A stretch of DNA of 64,000 nucleotides from Bosea sp. NBC_00550 (lineage in GTDB: Bacteria > Pseudomonadota > Alphaproteobacteria > Rhizobiales > Beijerinckiaceae): the NCBI RefSeq assembly GCF_026020075.1, contig NZ_CP102772.1, positions 1,488,001 to 1,552,000 of the forward strand, in the 5' to 3' direction. The notes below the pieces were generated by a model. The model ran no database searches and was not told where the DNA came from. It saw nothing but the letters and a program-made list of their open reading frames with translations. This document shows positions 54,056-63,068 of the stretch, piece after piece (positions within the stretch are counted from its first letter, which is position 1; each line of letters opens with the position of its first letter). A program made the position numbers and the translations under genes.

Positions 54056-54943
54056 TCAGCGCGACCGTGCCGCCCGCCAAAGCACCCACTGCCGGCGCCA
54101 GGCCGGCAGGGTTATGATGGTGCGGTAGGGATCGTACCCCCCGGCTTCCATCCGCTTGAGATAGGGCTCCACCAGCGCGACGGGCAGGAAGGCCGGCTTC
54201 AGCGCCGGCGGAATCGTCTCTCGCAGGCTGGTGAGCTTCTTGAGGTGGCCGCGGGCGATCTCGCGCAATTCCTTGAGCGTGTAGAGCACGCCCGGCCCGC
54301 CACGCCCGCGCACGATGTCGTCGCGCGTCACGCCGTTGCGGGTCAGGATGTCGGCCGGCAGATAGACCTGCCCCTCCGCCGCATGCCAGGGGAAGGCGCG
54401 CATCAGCCCGGTCAGCGCATAGGCGACGCCGGCATGGCCGCAGGCCGTCGCCCCGCCCGGATCGCGCCCGCCCGCCAGAATGATGCTGGCAAGCCGAAAC
54501 AACGCGCTCGCGGTCTCCCCCGCATAGCCTTCCAGGTCTCGCAGCGAAGGCATCGGGTCGTCGTAGATGTCGAAGATGCGCGCATCGATCAGCGCCGTCA
54601 GCGGGGCGATCGGCAGGCGGTAGCGCTTGACGGTGTCGAGCAGCGCCGCGGCTACCGGATGCGCCTGCGACTCGCCGGCCGGCTCGCCTTCGAGCACGTC
54701 GCGCCACCATTGCAGCCTGACCTCGCCTGGCAGCGGCTCGCTGACCAGCGCCCGCACCCGCGCGATCTCAAGGCTGAAGGCGTAAAGCGCGAACAGCGCC
54801 GCCCGCCGATCCTCCGGCGCGTAGAGGCCGGCGATATAGCGATCCTGATCCTGCTCGCGCACCAGCGCGGCGCAATGGGCATAGGCCTCCGGCAGGCGCG
54901 CCGGCGCGGTTTCCCTGCGGTCGTCGGTCTCGGTCTGCGGCAT
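54056..54943 (-). CDS. Squalene/phytoene synthase-fold protein, NDUFAF6-like
   Basis: This 295-residue protein has the trans-isoprenyl synthase fold, with RLQWWRDVLEG and DIYDDPMPSLRDLEGYAGETASAL; the first Asp-rich motif is not a clean DxxxD. This sequence style matches NDUFAF6, a complex I assembly factor derived from the fold, as well as hopanoid-type HpnC/D relatives. No hopanoid genes are near. The companions downstream of secDF, a Mth938 (NDUFAF3-like) gene and this one, favour the complex I assembly role. ATG 54943 has GAGG 8 bases upstream. Confidence 0.75.
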   Translation of the reverse strand: MPQTETDDRRETAPARLPEAYAHCAALVREQDQDRYIAGLYAPEDRRAALFALYAFSLEIARVRALVSEPLPGEVRLQWWRDVLEGEPAGESQAHPVAAALLDTVKRYRLPIAPLTALIDARIFDIYDDPMPSLRDLEGYAGETASALFRLASIILAGGRDPGGATACGHAGVAYALTGLMRAFPWHAAEGQVYLPADILTRNGVTRDDIVRGRGGPGVLYTLKELREIARGHLKKLTSLRETIPPALKPAFLPVALVEPYLKRMEAGGYDPYRTIITLPAWRRQWVLWRAARSR

Positions 54944-55060
54944 GGTCCCGCCTCGGCCCGTCATCACTCGCCCCCGGCCCTCGCCCAGTTTAGGCCAAGC
55001 ACGGCATCGCCGCTACGCACCACTTACATGGCTGGCTTACAAGATTGCCGGCAGGTCGTA

Positions 55061-55438
55061 CTAGTCGACCGCGATCAACGCCGCGGCAACACGCCGGTCC
55101 TCGCCGACCAGGACATTGTAGGTCCGCGCCGCAGCGCCCGTCGCCATCCCCTCGACCGTGATCCCGGCCTGCTTCAGCGGATCACGCAGAGCGGGCGGAA
55201 TGAAGGCGATATCGGCGCCTGTCCCGATCAGCAGGAAGTCGATGCCATCAGCCTCGTCCAGCACCGACTGCAGGCTCTCGACCGTCACTTCGGAAAAACG
55301 CGTCACCGGCCAGATGCGGATGCCGGCCGGCGTCGCGATGATCGAGCCCTTGTGGCTCATCTCCGCGAAGCGAAAGCCGCCGGCTCCAATCGCATCGAGC
55401 GGAAAGCGGCCGGGAACGAAGCCGTCGAAGCGCGGCAT
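55061..55438 (-). CDS. Mth938-domain protein, NDUFAF3-like
   Basis: This 125-residue protein is a single Mth938-like domain (also called DUF498), with GFRFAEMSHKGSIIATPAGI and the middle IDFLLIGTGADIAFIPP motif. The eukaryotic complex I assembly factor NDUFAF3 has this domain, and its bacterial relatives often sit next to secD/secF, as here. It is nine bases from secF on the same strand. Role in respiratory-complex assembly is inferred from family and context. Confidence 0.85.
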   Translation of the reverse strand: MPRFDGFVPGRFPLDAIGAGGFRFAEMSHKGSIIATPAGIRIWPVTRFSEVTVESLQSVLDEADGIDFLLIGTGADIAFIPPALRDPLKQAGITVEGMATGAAARTYNVLVGEDRRVAAALIAVD

Positions 55439-55447
55439 CGGCCGCGA

Positions 55448-56413
55448 TCAGGCCTTGGCCTTGGCGGCTGCGGCCTTCGTGCGCGCGGCCTCCTGCGCCT
55501 CTTCGCGGGCGCCGGCCGAGCGGACGTCCATGTAGAGCAGCACCGGCGTCGAGATGAACATCGCCGAATAGGTGCAGACCACGACGCCGAACAGCATGAC
55601 CAGCGCGAAGCCCTCGATCGCCGAGCCGCCGAACAGCACCAGCGCCAGCAGCGACAGGAAGGTCGTCGTCGCCGTCATCGCCGTGCGCGACAGCGTCGAG
55701 TTGACCGAGAGGTCGAGCAGCTCGGCGATCGGCATCGTCTTGTAGCGGCGCAGCAATTCGCGCGTGCGGTCGAACACCACGACCGTCTCGTTCAGCGAGT
55801 AGCCGACGATGGTCAGGATCGCCGCGATCGAGGTCAGGTTGAATTCGAGCTGCGTGATCAGGAAGAAGCCGATGGTCAGCACGATGTCGTGCAGCGTGCC
55901 GAGGATCGCGCCGATCGCCAGCGGCATCTCGAAGCGGAACCAGAGATAGATCAGCACGCCGACGATCGCGAGCACGACGCCGAGCGTGCCGGCCTGCACC
56001 AGCTCGCCCGAAACGCGCGGGCCGACGGTCTCGACACGGCGGAAATCATAGTTCGAGGCGAAGGCCTCGCGCGCCTTGACGACGACCGCCTGCTGCGCGG
56101 TCTCGCCGCCCGGCTGCATGCCGAAGCGCATCGAGACTTCGCCGGCGGCGCCGAACTCCTGCACCTCCGCCTCGCCGAAGCCGAGCCCGTTGGCGGTGTG
56201 GCGGATCTGCGCGATGTCGACGGCGCCCGCCTTCGACTGCATCTCGATCAGCGTGCCGCCCTTGAAGTCGATGCCGAAATTCAGGCCGACCGTCAGGAAC
56301 AGCGTGATCACCAGGATCGAATAGGCGGCCGAGAGCGGATAACTGAAGCGGCGGAACCAGACGAATTTGAAACGGGTGTTGTCGGGGACGATACGAAGCA
56401 GGCGCATGCGCAT
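55448..56413 (-). CDS. secF: Protein translocase subunit SecF
   Basis: This 321-residue protein has the SecF N-terminal helix, the GIDFKGGTLIE motif of the family, a periplasmic domain and five more helices (ETVVVFDRTREL in the second to last loop). SecD/SecF use the proton motive force to finish protein export. ATG 56413 has AGGAG 7 bases upstream; the longer frame begins with TTG. It follows secD by 27 bases. Confidence 0.95.
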   Translation of the reverse strand: MRMRLLRIVPDNTRFKFVWFRRFSYPLSAAYSILVITLFLTVGLNFGIDFKGGTLIEMQSKAGAVDIAQIRHTANGLGFGEAEVQEFGAAGEVSMRFGMQPGGETAQQAVVVKAREAFASNYDFRRVETVGPRVSGELVQAGTLGVVLAIVGVLIYLWFRFEMPLAIGAILGTLHDIVLTIGFFLITQLEFNLTSIAAILTIVGYSLNETVVVFDRTRELLRRYKTMPIAELLDLSVNSTLSRTAMTATTTFLSLLALVLFGGSAIEGFALVMLFGVVVCTYSAMFISTPVLLYMDVRSAGAREEAQEAARTKAAAAKAKA

Positions 56414-56440
56414 GGCCAATCTCCTGAGGGGTTGGCAGCG

Positions 56441-58051
56441 TCAGAACGGAAGGTGCTTGGGCTTGGCCCAGCGATACCAGAGCGCGATCAGCATCCGCGT
56501 CAGCGTCACCGCCGTGATGACGGTGGTGAGAATGCCGAGGATGAACACGACCGCGAAGCCGCGCACCGGGCCGGAGCCGAGCGAGAACAGCGCCACCGCC
56601 GCGATCAGCATCGTGACGTTGGAGTCGATGATCGTCGCGAAGGCGCGCTGGAAGCCGGCTTCGAGCGCCGAGACCAGGCTGCGGCCCTGATGCTCCTCCT
56701 CGCGCATGCGCTCATAGATCAGCACGTTGGAGTCGACCGCCGTGCCGATGGTCAGCACGATGCCGGCGATGCCGGGCAGCGTCATCGTCGCGCCGAGGAA
56801 GGACATCAGGCCGAAGATCAGGCCGACATGGACGACCAGCGCGATGCTCGCGATCATGCCGAAGATGCCGTAGGTCGCGAGCATATAGATCACCACCAGC
56901 ACGGTCGCGATCAGCGTCGCCATCTTGCCGGCCTGGATCGAGTCGGCGCCGAGGCCGGGGCCGACGGTCCGTTCTTCCACGATCGTCATCTTGGCGGGCA
57001 ACGCGCCGGCGCGCAGCAGGATCGCGAGGTTGTTGACCTGCTCGACCGTGAAGTTGCCTGAGATCTGGCCGGAGCCGCCGGTGATCGGCGACTGGATGAC
57101 GGGCGAGGAGATCACCTTGTTGTCGAGCACGATCGCCAGCGGGCGGCCGAGATTCTCGGTGGTGATCTGGCCGAAGCGCTGGGCGCCGCGGATGTTGAAG
57201 CGGAAGTTCACGATCGGCGTACCCGAGCGCGAATCGAAGGCCGGCTGCGCATCGATCAGGTCGGCGCCGTCGACCGAGGGCTGGCGCAGCACCGGGACGG
57301 GCTGGCCGCCGGCATCCTGCGACGGCAGCATGTCGACATCGCTGCTGCTCGCGTCGCCGACGAGGCGGAATTCGAGCTTGGCGGTATCGCCGAGGATCTG
57401 CTTCAGGCGCTGCGGATCCTGGAGGCCCGGCACCTGCACCAGAATGCGGTCGAGACCCTGGCGCTGGATGTTCGGCTCGGTCGTGCCGAGCGCGTCGACG
57501 CGCCGGCGCAGAACCTCCATCGCCTGCTCGACCGCGCGGCGGATGCGCTCGTTCGAGCCGGCCTCCGTCACGGTGAGCTGGACCAGCCCGTCAGGCTGCT
57601 CGGTGATGGCGATCGACTGGTTGCCCGATGGCCCGAAGGCACCGAGCGTGCCGACCGGCTGGGCTAGTTCGCGCAGCTTCGGCAGCACGCGGGCCCGCTC
57701 GGCGGCGTCGGGGATACGGACCTGCACCCCGCGCGTCGTCGTCTGGATGCCGCCCTGGAAGCTGGCGCGCTCCTCGCGCAGGATGCGGCGGACATCGTCG
57801 CGCAGCTGCGTCACCTGGCTGCGCACCAGCTCGGCACGGTCGATCTCGAGCAGGACGTGCGAGCCGCCCTGCAGATCGAGCCCCAGCACCACCGCATGGA
57901 TCGGCAGGAAGGCGCGCGGAATCCAGGCCGGCGCGTTGTCGGCGATGGCCTTGCGCGTCTCCGCCGAGAACAGGTTCGGCACGGCGAGCCCGCAGCCGAC
58001 GATCAGCACGAGCAGGACGAGAATGACCTTGCGGGCCTGGAGACGAAGCAT
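56441..58051 (-). CDS. secD: Protein translocase subunit SecD
   Basis: This 536-residue protein starts with a membrane helix (VILVLLVLIVGCGLAVPNLF), has the motif GLDLQGGSHVLLEID, a large periplasmic domain and five C-terminal helices, including TIGTAVDSNVLIYERMREE. Start ATG 58051 is preferred over ATG 58087 and a TTG, because those lie inside a dispersed repeat. Operon yajC-secD-secF-Mth938-NDUFAF6-like, all on the minus strand. Confidence 0.95.
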   Translation of the reverse strand: MLRLQARKVILVLLVLIVGCGLAVPNLFSAETRKAIADNAPAWIPRAFLPIHAVVLGLDLQGGSHVLLEIDRAELVRSQVTQLRDDVRRILREERASFQGGIQTTTRGVQVRIPDAAERARVLPKLRELAQPVGTLGAFGPSGNQSIAITEQPDGLVQLTVTEAGSNERIRRAVEQAMEVLRRRVDALGTTEPNIQRQGLDRILVQVPGLQDPQRLKQILGDTAKLEFRLVGDASSSDVDMLPSQDAGGQPVPVLRQPSVDGADLIDAQPAFDSRSGTPIVNFRFNIRGAQRFGQITTENLGRPLAIVLDNKVISSPVIQSPITGGSGQISGNFTVEQVNNLAILLRAGALPAKMTIVEERTVGPGLGADSIQAGKMATLIATVLVVIYMLATYGIFGMIASIALVVHVGLIFGLMSFLGATMTLPGIAGIVLTIGTAVDSNVLIYERMREEEHQGRSLVSALEAGFQRAFATIIDSNVTMLIAAVALFSLGSGPVRGFAVVFILGILTTVITAVTLTRMLIALWYRWAKPKHLPF

Positions 58052-58081
58052 CTGCGTGAACAGCCTTGTTGTCGTGCCTTG

Positions 58082-58130
58082 GAGCATGTTCCGCAAAAGT
58101 GGAAATCACTTCAGCGGTGAGACCATGCTC
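58082..58130. repeat. Degenerate dispersed palindromic repeat upstream of secD
   Basis: GAGCATG (58082-58088) and CATGCTC (58124-58130) bracket TTCCGCAAAAGTGG, a common type of intergenic repeat in Hyphomicrobiales. The gap between the two arms has diverged from a neat palindrome. Confidence 0.55.
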
Positions 58131-58220
58131 GGCTTTTGATCCTGCGCGGATTTTCTCGTTCTGCTGACAGCCGAACGAAAATGCGCGCCAGGCCCCTCGA
58201 GGGGCCCAGCCGTCATATTC

Positions 58221-58547
58221 TCAGCTCTTGACCGGCTCGCTCTTGGAGCGGACGTCCTGGATCATGCTCCGGACGATGCGCACGCGCACGCCATCGGCGA
58301 TCTCGGCTTCGAGTTCGCCGTCGTCGACCACCTTCGACACTTTCGCGATCAAGCCGCCGGAGGTCACGATCGTGTCGCCGCGGCGCACGTTCTTGATCAT
58401 CTCCTGATGGGTCTTGGCCCGGCGCTGCTGCGGCCGGATGATCAGGAACCACATGATGACGAAGATGAGGAGGAACGGCACGAGCTGGATCAGCATGTCG
58501 GTGCCGCCACCGGCTCCTGTCGCCTGGGCGAAAGCGGGGGTAATCAC
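58221..58547 (-). CDS. yajC: Preprotein translocase auxiliary subunit YajC
   Basis: This 108-residue protein starts at GTG 58547, where GAGGAG sits 8 bases upstream and gives MITPAFAQATGAGGG. The single helix is LIQLVPFLLIFVIMWFLII, followed by the conserved RPQQRRAKTHQEMI and a beta-rich domain (GDTIVTSGGL). The longer frame with ATG 58598 has no ribosome site. First gene of the secDF cluster. Confidence 0.93.
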   Translation of the reverse strand: MITPAFAQATGAGGGTDMLIQLVPFLLIFVIMWFLIIRPQQRRAKTHQEMIKNVRRGDTIVTSGGLIAKVSKVVDDGELEAEIADGVRVRIVRSMIQDVRSKSEPVKS

Positions 58548-58766
58548 TGAAGGACTCCTCTGGAACGACGACGCAGCACGCCGCCGGCCGCAAGACACGG
58601 CAAAAGCATCGTCTGGCCGGAAAATCGCGCGGACTATAGCCAGCGACGCTGTGAAATCAATCGGACGTACCCAGTCTCCCAGACACGGCTCCTCACCTAT
58701 GGGCTTGCCGCCATTCGCGCAATGCCCCTTGCGCTCGATCCACGACGCGGTTTAGCTAGCCGCAGT

Positions 58767-58793
58767 AACCGTACCGGACGTTACGGTACGGTT
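58767..58793 (+). promoter_or_regulatory. Inverted repeat before the DUF815 gene
   Basis: AACCGTACC (58767-58775) and GGTACGGTT (58785-58793) are perfect arms around a 9-base spacer, 30 bases upstream of the gene start. It lies in the divergent gap with yajC and is a candidate operator or promoter-overlapping site. Confidence 0.45.
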
Positions 58794-58822
58794 GGAAGAG
58801 ACGAAGCGAAGGCGCCAGTGCC

Positions 58823-59710
58823 ATGACCGATACGACCCTATCCCCCCCCGACCAGACCCTGGCGACGCTGCTGCGGATCGCCGATGCGCTGGAGCGCATC
58901 GCCCCGCCGCCGCGCAAGGCCGCCGACCTCAAGGCCGCCGATGCCTTCGTCTGGCACGCAGCGGGCTCCGAGCTCGTACCTGTGCCGAAGGTCAACCGCG
59001 TCGCGCTCTCGCTGCTGCGCGGCGTCGACCGCGTGCGCGACACGCTGGCCGAGAACACCGAGCGCTTCGCCAAGGGCCTACCGGCCAACAATGTGCTGCT
59101 CTGGGGCGCGCGCGGCATGGGCAAGTCCTCCCTGGTCAAGGCTGTTCATGCCGACACCAACCTTCACCTCGCCAAAAGCGAGCTGCCGCTGAAGCTGATC
59201 GAGATCCACCGCGAGGACATCGAGAGCCTGCCGGCGCTGATGGGCCAGCTGCGTGCCGATGCCCATCGCGCCATCGTCTTCTGCGACGATCTGTCCTTCG
59301 ACAGCGACGACACGTCCTACAAGTCGCTGAAGGCGGTGCTCGACGGTGGCGTCGAGGGGCGCCCGGAGAACGTCGTGTTCTATGCGACCTCGAATCGCCG
59401 CCACCTGCTGCCGCGCGACATGATGGACAACGAGCGCTCGACCTCGATCAATCCGGGCGAGGCGATCGAGGAGAAGGTCTCGCTCTCGGACCGCTTCGGG
59501 CTCTGGCTCGGCTTCCACAAATGCAGCCAGGACGAGTATCTGGAGATGATCAACGGCTATGCCGGTCATTTCGGGCTCGACGTCGCGCCCGACGAACTGC
59601 GCCGCGACGCGCTCGAATGGGCGACGACCCGCGGCTCGCGCTCCGGCCGCACCGCCTGGCAATACATCGAGGACCTCGCCGGCCGGCTGGGTCGGAAGCT
59701 GGAGGGCTGA
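58823..59710 (+). CDS. ATP-binding protein of the DUF815 (AAA-like) family
   Basis: This 295-residue cytosolic protein has Walker A in LLWGARGMGKSSLVKA (about 93-106) and Walker B in AIVFCDDLSFDSDDTSYKSL (about 152-170), with an Arg pair in TSNRRHLLPRDM that may be an arginine finger. This is the DUF815 group of AAA ATPases, found in many alphaproteobacteria, of unknown role. It starts behind GGAAGAG. Single gene, divergent from yajC. Confidence 0.88.
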   Translation: MTDTTLSPPDQTLATLLRIADALERIAPPPRKAADLKAADAFVWHAAGSELVPVPKVNRVALSLLRGVDRVRDTLAENTERFAKGLPANNVLLWGARGMGKSSLVKAVHADTNLHLAKSELPLKLIEIHREDIESLPALMGQLRADAHRAIVFCDDLSFDSDDTSYKSLKAVLDGGVEGRPENVVFYATSNRRHLLPRDMMDNERSTSINPGEAIEEKVSLSDRFGLWLGFHKCSQDEYLEMINGYAGHFGLDVAPDELRRDALEWATTRGSRSGRTAWQYIEDLAGRLGRKLEG

Positions 59711-59809
59711 GCCCCGTGAGGTCTTAGCCGCTGGTCGACGCCTTCCGCGCTTTCTCGGATGGAACCAACGGCAGAGCCCTACGACATGCTGATTTTTCGC
59801 GGAGCTACG

Positions 59810-59982
59810 CCGTCATCCCGGGCTTGACCCGGGATCCATGCCAGAGCCTGTCCGAACGAGGTTCAGGCATGGTCCGGGATCTCCGCTTCGCTGCGTCAGG
59901 GATCACCAGCGCCTCTATGAAGATGCAGCGCGCTCCAAGAAACTCGATCAGGAGATGCTCGGATCGAGCCCGAGCATGACGG
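59810..59982. repeat. Dispersed palindromic intergenic repeat, copy 2
   Basis: CGTCATCCCGGGCTTGACCC at 59810-59829 is inversely matched near 59966-59981 by the CCCGAGCATGACG end. It is the same family as at 38471. The copy is degenerate and sits between DUF815 and the NlpD-like gene, which converge. Confidence 0.7.
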
Positions 59983-59998
59983 TGGCGCAAAGAACAAG

Positions 59999-60037
59999 AA
60001 CGGGGCGGCCCTTTCTGGGGCCGCCCCGTTCCTTTTT
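59999..60037 (+). terminator. Rho-independent terminator between convergent genes
   Basis: AACGGGGCGGCCC (59999-60011) pairs with GGGCCGCCCCGTT (60018-60030) over 13 bp, followed by CCTTTTT at 60031-60037. The minus-strand side (GTTCTTG) is a weaker T tract, so it may also stop the NlpD-like message. Confidence 0.85.
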
Positions 60038-60097
60038 CGATCGGGAGGGTCTCGCGAACCGATCGAAATTTGAAACTCTGGTCGCTTCGAATCTGGC

Positions 60098-61456
60098 TCA
60101 GTTGTTCAGATAAGGCGTCGGATCGACCGGGCTCGAGCCCTTGCGCAGTTCGAAATGCAGCTGCGGCGAGGAGACGTTGCCGGTCTGGCCGGAATTCGCC
60201 ACGACCTGGCCGCGCTTGACGGTGTCGCCGCGCTTTACCTTCAGCTCGCCGTTATGGGCATAGGCCGAGACGTAGCCGTTCGGGTGACGGATCAGCACGA
60301 GGTTGCCATAGCCCTTCAGCTCGCTGCCGGCATAGGCGACGGTGCCGCCCTCGGCCGCCTTGACCGGCGTGCCCTCGGGAACCGCGATGTTGATGCCCTC
60401 ATTGCCGCCCTTGGTATAGCCGGAGATCACGCGGCCGCGCGCCGGCCAGCGGAAATCCGCCTTGTCGGCCGAGGAACCCGCTTCCTCTTCCTGCTTCGGC
60501 AGGCTGGCGGTGGTCTTGGGCTCGGCCACAGGCTCCGCTCGCGGGGCAGCGGCCGGCTTCGGCTCGGTGGCAGGCGCGCTCGCCACCACGGTCGGCTTGG
60601 CCGGCGCAGGCGCAGGCGCAGCGATCTTCACAGGCTGCGGAGCGGGGGCAGGCTTCGCCTCGGCGACGGGCTTGGTGGCGGGCAGCGCAGGGCTGGCCTT
60701 GCGGGCGTCGACCTTGGCCTTTGCCTCGGCGGCGAAACGGGCACGCGATTCGCGCATCGCCTGGGCATCGGCGGCCGCCTTGGTCTTGGCCTCAGTGGCG
60801 GCAGCGGCCTTCGCCTCGGCAGCGGCCTTGGCCTGAGCCTTCGGATCGACGGCCGGAGCGGGCTGGCGGGACGGGGCCGGCCCGGCGACGAAGCGCTGCG
60901 ACGGGGCCGGAGCCTGCGCAACCTGGGGAGCCGGCGCGGAAGGCGCAGCCGAAGCCGAGCCACCGCCGGCATTGTAGACCGGGATCATGATGCGGGTGCC
61001 GGGCGTGACATTGGCGCTGCTGAGCCCGTTGGCGGACATGATCGCCGCACGCGGCACACCGTAGCGCGACGAGATCATGTCGAGGCTTTCGCCCTGGGCG
61101 AGCACGATCGGCGTACCGCCCTGCGCCGACCAGCCGGCAGCGCTGCCGGAGACCGCCTGCGGCGGCGCGGCGCTCAGCGCGACGGCCGACTGCGGGGGCG
61201 GCAGGGGCTGTGCCCTCACGACCGGCGAAGACGCGACCGGCTGCAGCGGCGCGCTGGCGGACCGGCCGATCGAGCCGGTGGTCGCCGGGTCGCGTGCCGG
61301 AGCAGGCGCCTGCGCCGTCCTGAACGGATTGTCGAAGGGGGTCTCGGTGAAGCGCATCGTGTCCGAGGAACAGGCGCTGACACCGACGGCAAGCAGGCAG
61401 ACCGTCGACAGGCGGCGGAATGCGCGATGATTGATCGATTCGGCTTGGCTACGCAT
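60098..61456 (-). CDS. NlpD/EnvC-like lipoprotein with LysM and degenerate M23 domain
   Basis: This 452-residue protein has a lipobox (VSAC, C29), a LysM domain at about 117-160 (IVLAQGESLDMISSRYGV), a long Ala/Lys/Pro-rich linker (about 165-310), and a LytM/M23 domain (330-450). The usual zinc residues are changed: NEGIN replaces HxGxD and QLHF replaces HLHF, so it is probably an inactive, amidase-activating NlpD-type protein. It is the downstream gene of serS-surE-pcm, the same order as surE-pcm-nlpD in E. coli. Confidence 0.92.
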   Translation of the reverse strand: MRSQAESINHRAFRRLSTVCLLAVGVSACSSDTMRFTETPFDNPFRTAQAPAPARDPATTGSIGRSASAPLQPVASSPVVRAQPLPPPQSAVALSAAPPQAVSGSAAGWSAQGGTPIVLAQGESLDMISSRYGVPRAAIMSANGLSSANVTPGTRIMIPVYNAGGGSASAAPSAPAPQVAQAPAPSQRFVAGPAPSRQPAPAVDPKAQAKAAAEAKAAAATEAKTKAAADAQAMRESRARFAAEAKAKVDARKASPALPATKPVAEAKPAPAPQPVKIAAPAPAPAKPTVVASAPATEPKPAAAPRAEPVAEPKTTASLPKQEEEAGSSADKADFRWPARGRVISGYTKGGNEGINIAVPEGTPVKAAEGGTVAYAGSELKGYGNLVLIRHPNGYVSAYAHNGELKVKRGDTVKRGQVVANSGQTGNVSSPQLHFELRKGSSPVDPTPYLNN

Positions 61457-61623
61457 GAACAGAGTACTCGCGAACGACGCAACTCGATGGGAGCCATTAA
61501 AGTCCCGTTGAGGTTACGAAAGCGTTTCGCTCGCGAAGCCGTCTTCACTTTTTTGGATTTTCCGCGGAGGACACCGGCAATCACCATGCTCCTGCAAGGC
61601 AGCGCCGTTTGACCGGTCGAGCC

Positions 61624-62286
61624 TCAGAGCGCGCGGGAAATCCCCGGCGTCAGCGGCGGCAGGCGCAGGACCGGCCCGGTCGCGTGGTCGAATTGCCCGT
61701 CATCGAGCCGCGTGACCACGACGCGCCGCGCCACGCCCTCGATGCGCAAGGCGCCGACGAGCCGCCCGCCATTGGACAGCCGCATCAGCAGCGCCTCCGG
61801 CACCGCATGGGTAACGCCGTTGACGAGGATGCGGTCGAAGCGACCGAGCGTGCGGTCGGGCTGGAAGCCGTCGGCATGGCGCAGATCGATCATCTTGCCG
61901 AAGCCGCTCGCACTGACGCGCTCATGCGCCGCCAGCGCGAGCGAGCGATAGCGTTCCAGCGAAACCACCTCGCCGCCAAGCGCCGCGAGCAGCGCCGAGA
62001 CATAGCCTGAGCCGGTGCCGACTTCGAGAACGCGCGCGCCCGTCTGCATGTCGAGCGCACCGAGCAGATTCGCGACGGTATACGGCGCCGTCATCGTCTG
62101 TCCGCAGGGCAGCGGCACCGAGACGTCCTCGCGCGCCAGATCGGCGAATCGCGCGGGGGCGAAACGATCGCGCGGCACCCGCTCCATCGCGCGCAGCAGG
62201 GGCAGATCGCGCACGCCCCGCGCCCTGAGCGACAGCAGGAAGGCAACGGTGCGCTCGCCCTCGCTGGCCGGCGCCTCTTCGCTCAT
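61624..62286 (-). CDS. pcm: Protein-L-isoaspartate O-methyltransferase
   Basis: This 220-residue enzyme repairs isoaspartyl residues using S-adenosylmethionine. The cofactor motif VLEVGTGSGYVSALLA is typical, and the substrate-side loop PCGQTMTAPYTVANLL replaces the more usual GYGQTISAPHMVA. The loop change is conservative, but the His in APH is lost (APY). It follows surE by 19 bases. Confidence 0.9.
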   Translation of the reverse strand: MSEEAPASEGERTVAFLLSLRARGVRDLPLLRAMERVPRDRFAPARFADLAREDVSVPLPCGQTMTAPYTVANLLGALDMQTGARVLEVGTGSGYVSALLAALGGEVVSLERYRSLALAAHERVSASGFGKMIDLRHADGFQPDRTLGRFDRILVNGVTHAVPEALLMRLSNGGRLVGALRIEGVARRVVVTRLDDGQFDHATGPVLRLPPLTPGISRAL

Positions 62287-62305
62287 GTCCCCTCCCCGCG
62301 GCCTC

Positions 62306-63067
62306 TCAGGCGAAGACTTGAGCGAAGCGCGTCAGCGTCGGCTCATGCGTCAGGTCGAGTTCGAGCGGAGTGATCGAGATGCGATTCTCGGCCATGGCGC
62401 GCAGGTCGGTGCCGTTCGCCGGCTCCTTGCGGGAGCGCTGGAAGGCGATCCAGTAATAGGGATTGCCGCGCCCGTCCTTGCGGGGTTCGAGCTTGACCAG
62501 TTCCTGGTCGCGCCGGCCCTGCACCGTGACGGATACGCCCTTCACTTCGCCCGGCCCGACATTCGGGAAGTTGAGGTTGAAGAGCACGTCCTCGGGAATG
62601 CCCTCCTCCAGCAGCCGGCGGATGATGCCGGGCGCGTGGTGCTCGGCGCAGTCCCAATGGATCACGTCGCGATTGCCCGGCATATAGGCCTGGCTGATCG
62701 CAATCGAGGGAATGCCGAGCAGAGTGCCCTCCATCGCCGCAGCGATCGTGCCGGAATAGGTCACGTCCTCGGCGACGTTCGAGCCGCGGTTGACGCCCGA
62801 GAGCACGAGATCGGGCTTCGCCTCGGCCAGGATCGAGCGCACGGCCATGATGACGCAATCGGTCGGCGTGCCCGCCACGGCGAAGCGCCTGTCGCTGATC
62901 TGGCGCAGCCTGAGCGGGTTCGACAGCGACAGCGAATGCGCAACGCCAGACTGGTCGCTTTCCGGCGCCACGACCCAGACGTCATCCGAGAGCTGGCGCG
63001 CGATCCGCTCCAGCACTTCGAGGCCTTCGGCGTGGATGCCGTCGTCGTTGGTCACAAGGATACGCAT
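62306..63067 (-). CDS. surE: 5'-nucleotidase SurE
   Basis: This 253-residue phosphatase begins with [16 protein letters not shown], whose DD pair holds the metal, and continues with [25 protein letters not shown] and [11 protein letters not shown]. It removes phosphate from nucleoside monophosphates and is tied to stress survival. Translation start overlaps no gene; the serS stop is one base away, so they form one unit. Confidence 0.95.
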   Translation of the reverse strand: MRILVTNDDGIHAEGLEVLERIARQLSDDVWVVAPESDQSGVAHSLSLSNPLRLRQISDRRFAVAGTPTDCVIMAVRSILAEAKPDLVLSGVNRGSNVAEDVTYSGTIAAAMEGTLLGIPSIAISQAYMPGNRDVIHWDCAEHHAPGIIRRLLEEGIPEDVLFNLNFPNVGPGEVKGVSVTVQGRRDQELVKLEPRKDGRGNPYYWIAFQRSRKEPANGTDLRAMAENRISITPLELDLTHEPTLTRFAQVFA

Positions 63068-63068
63068 A

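Noticed and set aside
58052..58096. Longer secD starts at ATG 58087 or TTG 58096
   Set aside because: They fall in a dispersed repeat and add residues unlike SecD; ATG 58051 matches the family start.
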